DNA of 64,000 bases from Nipponacmea schrenckii. Its lineage: Eukaryota > Mollusca > Gastropoda > Lottiidae. The stretch spans positions 23,930,476-23,994,475 of the forward strand of contig JAUJPP010000012.1 in NCBI GenBank assembly GCA_030562195.1, read 5' to 3'. Positions 13,225 through 25,800 of the stretch are shown one piece after another (position 1 is the stretch's first letter; every line of letters begins with the position of its first letter). A program made the position numbers and the translations under genes. Under the pieces are notes generated by a model. The model worked only from the letters and a program-made list of their open reading frames with translations. It searched no databases and was not told the origin of the DNA.

Positions 13225-13374
13225 TGACGTCACATAATGTTGACGTCATACTTAATGTTTGTATTTGCGCCACCTTTATAACAACGAAAATATTTGTTCA
13301 CTCCTTCATCAATTATTGTAAAATCATTCTCAAGAAATCCTACAAGAAGTGAAGTAAGTTTGTAGGTGGTAAGT
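13225..13374 (+). promoter_or_regulatory. Candidate RALGPS promoter: two CRE sites and a non-coding first exon
   Basis: Two perfect CRE palindromes (TGACGTCA) lie at 13225-13232 and 13241-13248, 16 bp apart. About 100 bp downstream come two tandem consensus donors, GTAAGT at 13354 and 13369. The arrangement fits a CREB/ATF-responsive promoter followed by a 5' UTR exon that could splice to the coding exon at 16699. The CRE and donor strings are seen; their link to RALGPS is inference from position and strand. Confidence 0.4.
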
Positions 13375-13379
13375 AATTG

Positions 13380-14110
13380 TATGTTAAAAGTTGACTTTGG
13401 ACTAGGTTTAACTTATAATTTTAGGATGATTTTAAAACAAGATTTACGAGCTTTAGAATCTAGTACAAGCTAGGCGTATCCATTGATATTTAGTCTAGAT
13501 ACAAGAACTGTTAGGTTGTTACTGAGTAGGTTTGACTTTGGACTAGGTTTTACCCAAAATGTAACGATGACTTAAAGACAGATTTTCTAGTACAAGCTAG
13601 GCGTATCCATTGATATTTAGTCTAGATACAAGAACTGTTAGTTTGGTTGTGTAGGTTTTGCAGTAATAGGTTTGACTTTGGACTTGGTTTTACCCAAAAT
13701 GTAACGATGACTTAAAGACAGATTTTCTAGTACAAGCTAGGCGTATCCATTGATATTTAGTCTATACAAGAACTGTTAGTTTGGTTTTGTAGGTTGTTGC
13801 AGTAATAGGTTTGACTTTGGACTTGGTTTTACCTAAAATTTAACAATGACTTTAAAACTAGAATTGTATAAAATTGTCCTGTTTGATTACGTTTCAGCTT
13901 GATGTCTTCGTCAGAAACACTCAGAATAGTCAATGATCACATTTTTCTCGTCCTTCTATTTCTAAATTTCAGTTTAGATTGTTTTTCGGTTGACACGACT
14001 TTCTGGTACAAGCTAGGTTTATTAACTAAAATTTAGTCTATACAAGAATTGTTAGTTCGGTAGGTGTAGGTTATTGCTAATTGAACGAGGATTTTAAACC
14101 ATGATTTAGG
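13380..14110 (+). repeat. Minisatellite, about 140-bp unit, four to five copies
   Basis: Each unit has TTTGACTTTGGACT(A/T)GGTTT, CTAGTACAAGCTAGGCGTAT and ATACAAGAACTGTTAG. It begins directly after the candidate non-coding first exon. Confidence 0.85.
13891..13914 (-). ncRNA. Hammerhead-like core, degenerate
   Basis: Minus strand: CTGACGA, AGACATCAAGCT, GAAACG. The inner stem is only AG/CT and one core base is changed. Confidence 0.3.
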
Positions 14111-14449
14111 CTACTAGTTCAATAATCTAGTACCTTACCAAACTAGGCAAAATTAATTAATCTTATTTCTAATTAATACCTTTTTTTAATTATTCAATTA
14201 AATAACTATTATTAAATTATTTTAGTCCAAACAAAAATTATAAAGTGTGTGTTTGTAGTTAATTAAAATTGAATTGCTGAATATAGGTTTGACTTTGGAC
14301 TCAATTCAACCCAAATTTGACAATTATTTAAAAACGAGAATAACTTGTTAAAAAAATACAATGTGCTGTATATATAGTCTATACTATACAAGATTTGGAG
14401 TTGAATATAGGATTGGCGCGGGTTTCCAAACAAATTTTACAACTTGATA

Positions 14450-14477
14450 AAGGGCATTCAAGCTCGAAACGTCGTAC
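14450..14477 (+). ncRNA. Hammerhead-like core, variant
   Basis: TTGATAA, AGGGCATTCAAGCTC, GAAACGTC. The stem GGGC/GCUC pairs fully with one wobble although its sequence differs from all other copies. The CUGAUGA box has two changes. Confidence 0.3.
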
Positions 14478-15211
14478 ATAAACTATATATATATATCTTC
14501 ATATGGTTCTCATTCTATTTAGTTGGGTAAGATAGTCAGAATCAGTGTAACCGACTCTCTACACATCTATAAATTTTACAACTGTATAAAAAACAGGAAT
14601 ATACTATAAAATATGTACTATAAAATAGTCGTAATGTAATATATAATGTTTTCTGTTGTATGTAATATCGCCTCAAGCTGGTCATGATACCCTTATAATG
14701 ATATAGATTGTGATTTAATAACTTGATTACTGTCATCGTTACAGACCTCCTGATCAACCAGCTCTCTTACTTTTCTTATATATTCAACAAATCTTCCTGT
14801 TCTAGATGGTAATAGGTTTTATTTTGATAAGTGTTAAGGGTTTAATATTAAATAAATATTCCATTTCTATATGGAATATGACCTAAGGTTTTATTTTTGA
14901 TAAGTGTTACAGGTTTAACAAAATGACAAATCATTGTTATGACCCCTCTGAGGTACGGTATATTTTGAAAGTGACATAATTTTGTTGTGAGGGGTAAGGT
15001 TTGTTTTTTACGGTTATTTGAACAATGATGACCAAGCTATTTTTTTTACTACGCAATATTTATTTGTTTATCTACCTATCTGTCTATTTAAAAGAGATTA
15101 TTTTATATTTTATAGTTACTATAAAACTAGACACTATAAAAGTTACTGATGGTAACAAGGAAAATGCGTTCAAGTGAAAAAATATATATCTTTCTTCAAA
15201 TCTCTCTGTTA

Positions 15212-15300
15212 AAGGCAGAGCTGTGGTGGTTCAGTGAGTTAGATGCTTGCTCCCTAACCTAAATTCTGTGCTAGGGTACCAGGGTTCAACATCATCAGCT
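15212..15300 (+). mobile_element. SINE head fragment
   Basis: A-box region GCTGTGGTGGTTCAGTGAGT and B-box CAGGGTTCAAC; the body is missing. Confidence 0.5.
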
Positions 15301-16698
15301 GTTTATCAAGTCATTTTAACAAATTTATTTAAGTTTTTGTAGTAATATCAATCAAAAATGCATGAACAATTCAAACAAATTAGTTCATTTGCAACAAAAA
15401 TGTCCCAAACATCAAATATGCTATCAGTCATTTTGGAGCTTCAATCAGACATGACTGGCAAGTATGAATGAATTAACAGGCCTGGCTTACATTCAACTAC
15501 AATGATTGCCTAGGCTTGTCCCTTGATTGCCTTTTTTCTGTGTTGACAGATTTATGTTAATTTGTTTACCAATCCCGGAGAAAATTAACATATTCATTGC
15601 TAGCCTCATTTGAACTCTGTTTATTTGTACAGTTGTTTACTAAATTATGCAAATTTGTTTATTTGGATGAAGTACACAAAACAAGGGTTCATTTAAGGAT
15701 TGCTAATTAGCATAAACATCCATGTTAGACCTCTGACCTCTGTTTATTTACTGGACAGTAATTTGTTTACTTCCGGTACTATATATGCAAATTTGTTTAC
15801 TACTTTATGCTAATTTTTTGTATATTTCTTCCACACTATTGGTGTGAGTTGATGTTTAGATAAACAAATGATGACCAAACTTGACCTGCCTAGTGGCTTG
15901 TTGTCATATTTGTTTACTTCTATATGTAAATTTGTTTATGAACTTATTCTAATTGGCTGACCTTCTATCTAAACCAGTTGCTTTGTTTATTTGAGAATCT
16001 GTTACTTATTTATCAGGGAAATTAATTGAAATCAGCTGATCTAAGCCCTGTAGCAGCTGATCTAAGCCTTGTAGCAGCTGATATCTTGATTGATCTAAAG
16101 GATTAATGATATTTATTAACCCTTTATCAGTCGTATCTTATTACTATTACTCATATATCATATCTAGGCCTTGCTACTTGGAGTATTTGTAAATGATATA
16201 TTACTGTGCTTAGTGTATACCAATTACCAATTGAAATGGTATAGTTTGTAATATGTATAGCATAGAATACAGTTGTATATAAACACAGGGATTTATAGCT
16301 TATAAGCAAGTGAGGAAATCATACAATTAGAAATTGGATACATGTAGAGTGAAGGACATTTCACTCCTATTTCTTAAGGTTTTATTTTTCTATTGGGTCA
16401 GTGATTTTCTTGCATTTAGTAAATTCATTTATTCATTCATTTGTTTTTTATTTAACTATGTATTGAAACAGTAGCTTCATTTATTCATTTGCTCCTTTCT
16501 TCCTTTCTGTCTATTCATTCTTTCAATTGGTTATTAGTTAATGTACAAGGTCATTTCATTCATTCATTTATTTAACTGATTCTTTCTCTCTATTCATTCT
16601 TTCTCTCTATTCATTTATTGAAATAATTGTGAATATCAGTCAACTAATTATTCCTTCACCTTTGTCATTCCTCTAATTTCTCCTTCTGTCTATTCCAG

Positions 16699-16837
16699 GT
16701 GTGACGTATGTAAGATGAATATACCTCACCGTATTCTCACCCCAGATGATGGGGGTGGGGGCAAATCTATCATCAAATCAGTGGAGAGTGACAGCAGTGG
16801 GGAGACGTTTTTATCACCCCACAGAGATACATTAGAT
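16699..16837 (+). CDS. RALGPS: RALGPS exon 1 (first coding exon, with 5' UTR remnant)
   Basis: The acceptor is TATTCCAG, ending at 16698. The chosen ATG is at 16715; it follows an in-frame stop (TAA just upstream) and opens 41 codons to a GTAAGT donor at 16838, ending in phase 0. The protein begins [16 protein letters not shown] and is acidic and serine-rich, like the variable N-termini of the family. Because the exon starts with an acceptor, at least one non-coding 5' exon lies upstream. The start is inferred, not shown by homology. Confidence 0.75.
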
Positions 16838-19800
16838 GTAAGTTTATTTTAATTATGCACATGCATTCTTACAAGTGACCTGTATTAAGTTTTTTTTTTA
16901 TGCACAATCATTTCTATTAGTGGCCTACTTAACACATTTCCACATCAATTACTCTAATATATATTTGAATAAAGATAGAGTAACCCATCTTTAAATGGTT
17001 TCAGGTGTTAAAGTAGGTTTCATTTCATACATGCACATGCAAAACTCATCAAAAGAAAGATGAATAGTAAGACAAAGTGCTTTCATTTACCTGAACATAA
17101 AACACAAGATTTATTAGTTTTCATGCTAACATGCAATTAAAATCGTCTAGCAGATGTTCAGGTTAAAGGTCAAGGTTGTACATACATTAGCCAAGAATCA
17201 TTAGTCTTGACTAGAATGTTAACTGTAATGCATTTTGACATGTCAGAGTTTTTGTGAAACCAGTTTGGTAAATTTGGCAGTCTTTCATTATAATATATAA
17301 AGGCTTTCTTATTTACATGAAACACACCTTCATTGCACACATCTCCCATTCATTAGCTGACTTTGTTCTGATTTGAAAGGGATGTTGATATAATATTTGC
17401 CATTCATGTCTGACTAAATATCTACATAGTTAGATTTATTGTTTAAATATTACACTACCCTATATAAACATTCAAAAATGCCTTCCCCAAAGGCTTGATA
17501 AGTCTTAACATTAGACAGTCATAAACCAACATTATAAACCCCTCCCCTCCCTCACTCCTCCCCTAGGGCTAGATTAAGTTGACATGAGAATATCATAAAC
17601 ATTTAAAAACAATTAGAGAGAGTTATCTAATCTTGATTAAGTCATTAACATTCAACGTTTTTTACCCCTGGGCAAGGTGTTTTTATAATATAGGTAATTC
17701 CATTTCTCTGTTTGTTCCTACCCTAGGGCTTCATGCACCATTTGTCCCGACCCTGGAGTGTCATGCACCGTTTGTCTCCACCCAAGAGCGTCATGCACCA
17801 TTTGTCCCTACCATAAGTCTTCATGCATCATTTTCCTCTACTAGGGGATCACAATTAGGTTGGCAAATAGCCTTGCAAAGACATCATTCACCCCTATGTA
17901 TTGACTACTGTCTGGATGTAAAACTCCATTTTCTTTCATATACTGTTTGAAAGAATAGAATTAAATACGTGTCTGTAAATTACGTCTTTTAAAACTGTTT
18001 TCAAATTATACAACAGAAAAAGATGTGTACGTGCGTTTATAATTCAAAGCAACTTTTAAAAATTAACCGATATATGAAAGAACATTATAATGATTGACAG
18101 TTGTGGTGAAAATTTCCCTCATTGCACACTGCATGGCATTGCCTTTTAAAGTCAATGTGTTCGTGCGTTTTAGAGTTTTGTAGATTGACCGATATTTGAA
18201 AAGTACATTATAATAATTGACTGAGATATCGAGGTTCTATTAGGTCCTGGTGAAAATTCACTCATTGAACACTGCATGCAATTATTATTTATATTAATAG
18301 TCCATATGTTCGTGCGTTTAGTTTTTTGAACATGGACTGATATATGAAAGTACATTATAATATTTGACTGAGATATTGAGGTTCTATTACTATTGTGTAT
18401 ATTATTTAACGTGTGTGGGAGAGCTCGGCAGTGAAAAACAAGTCTATATTTAGACCCTGGCACCGGTACAAATGGCTTATTACAGACCACAAATATAGAA
18501 TTTATTCTGATTATACCGCTTGGGGTTATTGAACTGTAGACAAATATTTACTGACTTCTGTGGTCTGTATACATGCGCTGTTGGCGTAATAGCATTGAAT
18601 TTCAACAGTGTAGGTGTATCTGTAAGCAATATCGTCATGGTAATGATGTGTTCCCTCTTGTGTAGCTGCCAGAGAATGGACACAAGTTCATCGTTTAACT
18701 GTTTTTAGCCCATTAGGTGCAGAAGAGCGGGACGTAAAATTCCATTCATTGTCTTCATTAGCCCATAAGGTGCAGGAGAGTAGGATGTAAAACTCCATTC
18801 ATTTCCAGTCTTGATAAGCCGATTAGGTGAAGAAGTGTAGGAAGTAAAACTCTATTTCATTTAATTTTTTATGGGAATACAAACAACCCACAAGGGAACA
18901 AACCTATGTATACCAGACCTTACCTCCTTTCAATAGTCGCCATACTGAATAATATTGAGGGAGGGCTGTAGCACTTTTGGTTAGAGGGTTGAAATCTCGG
19001 ATATGAAGTCATTCATCAGTGAACTTACCTGGTGTCATAAAGTAACAGAATTCCTGTAAAATCTGGAAAAATTCATAGAACTAAGGAATTATTGAAAAAT
19101 GATTGATCCTTTTATTAACCAATAAAAATGACATTCTGTAACCCCATTTATAGCCTTGAATTGCCGACCTAAACAAACCAACAATACCTTTTTTATATTA
19201 ATCAGATTGGTAAAAGGGTCATAGTTCAAGCTTCAAATTTATTATTAAAAAAATAGCATTCTTGAGGCCACAATCGCAACCTTGAATTGTCAATCTAAAA
19301 AAAGACGACATCAAAAGACATTGTTAACCTAGTTGATTTGCATTAGATTGAACGACAGTAAAACTATTTTTACTTGTTCAGCAATACTAAAATATGACTT
19401 AATTATTCATGTATGACCTCAAGGTCAATAACTCTATGGTTATTGAACGGTTTGATTTCTCGGTTATTGAACAAGTGATATCTTGTTTAATGTTCAATAC
19501 ATAGATTACATCAACATGTCCTACAATCGGGCAGTTTTTATTGCACATTATTGGTATTGATCTTACAAGGATAACAAGTTAGGTTCACAGTTTAGGATCC
19601 TTTCTACCAGCTGGTCCCTGGTCAAACCTCTTGGTATTGATCTTACAAGGATAACAACTTAGGTTCACAGTTAAGGATCCTTTCTACCAGCTGGTCCTTG
19701 GTCAAACCTCTTGGTATTGATTTTACAAGGATAACAACTTAGGTTCACAGTTAAGGATGCTTTCTATCAGCTGTCCTTGGTCAAACCTGTTGGTATTGAT

Positions 19801-22800
19801 TTTATAAGGATAACAACTTAGGTTCACAGTTAAGGATGCTTTCTACCAGCTGGTCCTTGGTCAAACCTCTTGGTATTGATTTTACAAGGATAACAACTTA
19901 GGTTCACAGTTAAGGATCCTTTCTACCAGCTGGTCCTTGATCAAACTCCCCTCAGTGCACTGTAGCTTGTCCAATGATCTGATTAGTCTATAGAACAATA
20001 TAATATTATGAAACTAAGTTTAACCTTGTGTTTGTTATTCTACCTTTATCTGTTTGATATCTTCGAGGAACCTTCAACTTTGACCTAATATTTTGACTAT
20101 GATAATGCTATCATGGTGTCAAATTACCAAAAAAGTTGCGCATTATGAAATTTTCCATCAAATCTGCCTGCTTTTATAAAATCATGATCAAGTCAGGACT
20201 GTTGATTTGACTGTATTTACCAGTCATGTCAGACTAGAGCTCTAGACTGTTGATTTGACTATTTACCAGCCATGTTTGACTAGAGCTCTAGACTGTTGAT
20301 TTGACTATTTACCAGCCATGTCTGACTAGAGCTCTAGACTGTTGATTTGATTGTATTTACCAGTCATGTCTGACAAGAGCTCTATAATTGATTTAACTCT
20401 CCTTGCAATTTGATTTGATGCAGAAAAATAGGATGTAAAACTCTATTATTACATTTACTGTTCAGTATAAGATTTTAAATAATAGTATTTGATCATTCAT
20501 TAATTTTTTTTTCAAAAATTTTCCTGCAGTAAACAACAAACTAGAAAACAAAGTTTGTACTTAAAAAGATTTCCTATTTTGGGAATGTAGATTATGGACG
20601 CCCACTCTTTCTAGTAAAAAGTTTTCCAGTCTGGTTTAAATTATCAGTAATATTTAGATTGGGGGGGTTACATCAGTACAGTGAGATAAAAACGGTGTGT
20701 GTAATTTGCCAACTGTTTAACGTCAACTTCAAAATTGTTCTTCCTTTAGTGGCATTTAGTAATTGGTAGATACAATAACTGGACACAATTTCTTGATAAA
20801 GATGAGAGTTTCCGCGTAGAAACGTCACAAGTTATTTAATAAAGTAATTGTTATCTATATAATTATGTTTAGTTACGGGGATCTTTATTGTATTTGTTAA
20901 AAGCATAATATAGTATTTATGATTAGAAAATACCCTGATTGGAAAAAAAATAGAAAATTGCTTGTGTCTTGACAAAATTTCCCTCATTGCACACTGCATA
21001 AAATGTCTTCCATACAGAAGCCAGTGTAGAAAATTGGAATGTAAAAGTATTTATTCCTGGATCTTTTGGTTAGTGAGTGAAAACCCCAACACAATGAGCT
21101 ACACCCCACCCCCAAATAACAAACAGTTCCAGGTCTTGTTTCATTTCAAATGAAGAATCGTACTTAACTTTACAAGTAAGTTTAATAATTGTTCGTTCCC
21201 AGGGGATATTGGTACCCTACCCCCAAATAACAAACTTGAGATCCAGGTCTTGTTTCATTTCAAATGAAGAATTGTACTTAACTTTACAAGTAAGTTTAAT
21301 TGTTCGTTCCCAGGGGATATTGGTTTATAAATAAGCACTTAATCCATCTTTTCATTGAGGATAAAGTATCTCTTAACTTAAACTGCCTACTTTTAATAAT
21401 TCTTTACCGTTTCCTGTTGCTTGGTTACAAGCCTTCAGGTTCCCAATGCCAGAAGAAGCATTTGCATGTTGGCTGTCGGAACGTTTTTCTGAGACTTTTT
21501 CTAAATTGTATCAGTTCTTTAGTGTTTAATGCAGTTTTTCGGAAATTTCTTTTAACGTTCAATTGCACATAAATTTCAAAAACAAACGAATAAGTGAATT
21601 TGTTCAAAAAGTAACTTTGTTTTGCATTCGATTTTAATTTTCTTGTGTAATGGAGTATTAATATCTGATGTATAGTTGGACCAGATGGAGAAAAATTTGA
21701 CTTTTAAATTTCCATTTTGAATTTTTTGTCATGATTTTGTGTGTGATTTGATTGTTATTTCTGCGTAGAAAAATAAAACATAATCTAATATTAAATCTGA
21801 CCGAGAAATGCGAAACTGTTTTAGGAGATTAATCCTGGCTTAGATCAAGATAGATTAAGAAAGATTAGTGAAGGCAGACAGGTGGAAATAATATTATAAT
21901 ATTTTGTAAAGTAGAATTAAACGGGTGACCGAGATAGAGATTGTGAGGTGTTTAAACTCCGTGGTACAGCAACCAAGATGTTTTATTGTTGAGTTATATA
22001 TAAATGTGATGGACTTGTGAACACTCTAGGTTATATTGTGAGAATTTTGACTGTTTCATTAAGAGTTATTGGGTTTTAAAACATTTCCCTTTGCCTCTGG
22101 TGTGCTTTCAGCTGTAGTGTACTTTAACACTCTAGATTATATATGGGCTGTTGGATGTAAGGCTCTACTTGTGTCTTGGACCAGTGCTTCTATAGAATAG
22201 TATTTCTTATAACACTTGATACTTGTGTCCTAGGCCAGTGTTTCTATAGAAGAGGATCTCTTATAACACTTTATACTTGTTTCCTAGGCCAGTGCTTCTA
22301 TAGGAGAGTATCTCTTATAACACTTGATACTTGTGACCTAGACCAGTGCTTCTATAGGAGAATATCTCTTATAACACCTTATACTTGTGACCTAGGCCAG
22401 TGGTTCTATAGGAGAGTATCTCTTATAACACTTGATACTTGTGACCTAGACCAATGCTTCTATAGAAAAATATCTCTTATAACACTCTAAACTAGAAATC
22501 AACACAATTTATAGATGAAACGCTAGATTATTTAAAAGTGTTGAACTGTTAGCTGATATAGTATATATTACGTATGGGTTAATAGATACCCTGGTAGTAA
22601 AAGGGTTAATATATTAAACTGTATTTCACTGAACTGCTAGCATAGTTCCCAGGTAGAACCACAGTAATATCAAGGTGTGCAACTATTTACTTATATCAAA
22701 TATAACTGTAAAGGTTTATAACTGTATCTGTAAGTCTATACTCAAGGATAAGTTATAAATGACTGCTTTGCTGTTCTCATTGTGAAATGGTATTTTATAT

Positions 22801-25800
22801 TGTGTGTTCAAGCATTATACAAAGGTGTGCAACTGTTTGGATATATTAACTGATATCTGAGAGGTTATACACCACTTCATAACACTATATATAACGGTTC
22901 TGATGGTGTTATTGTGTTTATAGAGTGTTCAAGCACTCGGTGTTATCAACAACAAGTTAGACCTTAAATTAAACATCAAACAGTTTCACTTAATTTACTC
23001 AGAAGAAACTGGTTTGAAGAACTTACTAAAAACTATGTTTTATAATTTTTTTATATCGGTACTATTCCAATTATCTTAGGAAACTGTGTTTTAGGACCAT
23101 TATTTTTGTAGTTTACTGATAAAATTTATTGTGTGTTAAATTATTTATTAAATGCAGTGAAAAGATATCGGTTGTATGTTTAAAAGTAAACAAAGAAATG
23201 TGTTTAGAAATGTAACACTGTGTTGTAACGTCCAGTGAAAGACAGAAATATAAAGTTATTGTGTTAAATAACAGATTGTGTTAGATTGTGATATATCACG
23301 GACAGGCGGTGGTGTTTAGGTGTTATAGACAATGGCAGTAGTAGATGAGGTAGGACTATATTATGATATTATAGTTTAATTAAGAACTAGAGTCTATGAG
23401 ATTAAGTTTGTAAATTTGATAATAAGATGCTAAGAATATGGTATGTTATTTTTTTTTGGGTTGTTTTATGGTTTTATGTTCCTGATGATTATTAATTACT
23501 GGGTTTTTTTTGGTTAAGATACTAATTTAGGTTGTTTGTGAATAATTTATTCATTCATTTGTTCCTATTACACAGGGATATTTAACATTCATTCATTCAT
23601 TTGATCAGTTAATTGAGCAATTCATTCAGTCTTTTGTTTATTCCTTCATTTATTCATTCATAAAAGTCATTATTTTTTCTTCCTTTATTTTTTCATTCTT
23701 TCATTCTTTCATTCCTCAATATACGGGGATTTTAAAAAATTCATTCATTTCTCAGTTATTATCTTCCTTTCTTCATTCATTCCTTCATTTATTCCTTCAT
23801 TTATTCATTCATTCCTTCATTCATTCCTTCATTTATTCATTCATTCATTCGGAAACTTTCCTGTATGACAATGGTTAAACACCTACTAGACTCTACCACT
23901 TTATCTATAACCTTGAAATATTTGAAGGTGTGTAAAAAAGTAATATATAATAGAAGTGAACGAGACTGAAGTGGGTCATGTATTATATTAGCTGACCTAT
24001 TTAATATTTAATATAGTGGGATGGGGGTTGAAAAAATAAACCAAAAATGTAATGTAAATTAGGATGGTTGATAAAAAACAAGGTCTGAACTTTACATTCT
24101 ATGTAGATTTATCTTGTAGTTGATCTTAAAGGAATATTTCTAATGTTAACTTGGTCAATAAGAGTATATATTCATCAATAGATATACCTGCTGTTATAAA
24201 TAATATAACAGAATCCTTATATAATCTGATAAATCAAAAAAACACTTAGTAATTATCCATAAAGATACATTTGATTATTGAAAAAACGCTTAATAAATAA
24301 ATTGATAAACATTTTCGATAATTACTTAGTATCACTTTAAATTCATGGTTTTTAAAATTATCCAGATATGCAACTTATTGTTGATTTGAATGTAGATTTT
24401 ACTTGTAGATCTTGTAGATTATGTTTTTTTTGTCTAGAAGCTATAAAAATTGTAGCTGTTTATATGCATTCAATTGTAAAGATATTTTATGAGGTCTTGA
24501 ACACATTGAATATAAACGGCTTAAAACAGATTGTACAGACACTGATAGCATCAATACTTAGTTTTAGTGGAATTGCAGGAACAACAGATGTCAATACCAA
24601 GAGGTTTGACCAAGGATCAGCTGGTAGAAAGGATTCTTAACTGTGATCCTAAGCTGTTATCCTTGTAAAATCAATACCAAGAGGTTTGACCAAGGACCAG
24701 CTAATAGAAAGAATCTGAATGAACCTAAGTTGTTATCCTTATAAAATCAATACCAAGAGGTTTGACCAAGGACCAGCTGGTAGAAAGGATCCTTGTAAAC
24801 CTAAGTTGTTATCCTTGTAAAATCAATGCCAAGAGGTTTGACCAAGGACCAGCTGGTAGAAAGGATCCTTGTAAACCTAAGTTGTTATCCTTGTAAAATC
24901 AATGCCAAGAGGTTTGGTCAAGGACCAGCTGCTAGAAAGAATCTTAATGAACCTATGTTGTTATTCTTGTAAAATATAGTTAGTTCTTGCTTTCTTTGAA
25001 TATGGCGAAAACCTCATTACAGGGTCTCTGTTAATAAATTTTACGATTTTTACTATGATAGCTAGAGTAGACACTTGAAACAAATTGGGATAAAGTAGGT
25101 ATTTATGGTTGTGGCAGACTATAATTCAAGTCAGCAGGATTTTTCATTAATTAAAACTTACTTGTAAACCCTTTATTAATTTAAATTTATTACAATTTTT
25201 TGGCACAATATTTCAGCACACGTTAAATTTAATTTATTCGTAAGACATGAAATTTTATCGTAAAATCGTTCGGGATTTTTTTTTTTTGAGAAATTAAATT
25301 GATAATAAACAGTTTTATTCCCCGTTAACGAGAAACTTTGCTATAAAATCTAGGGTTATAACATGATAATGTTTATGATAAACTCCCATGCTTTATTTTG
25401 GTGTAGGCAGACGGCCAATAAAGGTCAAGGTCATGTTTTGGTATCTCTTCTGCCATTTCTTACCTGTGATTTCCAAGAGGTAAATTTTTATAGGTTCTAG
25501 TATGGTTTTGAAATGTAAAAACAATGTAATGAAAATGATTGGAATGGAATGGAGTTTTACATCCTATCATTTTGCATTGATTAGATTTTCTAATTGTTTG
25601 GAAAGTGTACCTGTATCTAAGATCTAAGATTTTATTATGGTGAGAGTTCGCACGTATGTTCTTGTCCTATTTGATTGTATCAGTACATTGTTCCAATATC
25701 AAAGTCTACTTTTTTCACACACCATTCTAATTTTTATCTATGCTATCTAAATTCGTAACATTTTTTTGTTCGACCAAACGTCCATAAACTGTAAGATGAA

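Larger units (their letters stand above)
14111..16698. other. Non-coding interval before RALGPS exon 1
   Basis: AT-rich. It has a dense set of ATTTGTTTA/CTTTGTTTAC-like motifs at 15600-16000, repeated CAGCTGATCTAAGCC(T/C)TGTAG near 16030-16080, and TTCA-rich DNA at 16410-16680. No exon was recognised. Confidence 0.45.

Noticed and set aside
22176..22490. ORF of 18-residue DQCFYRR repeats
   Set aside because: It is produced by a 54-bp tandem repeat; no start context, splice signals or homology.
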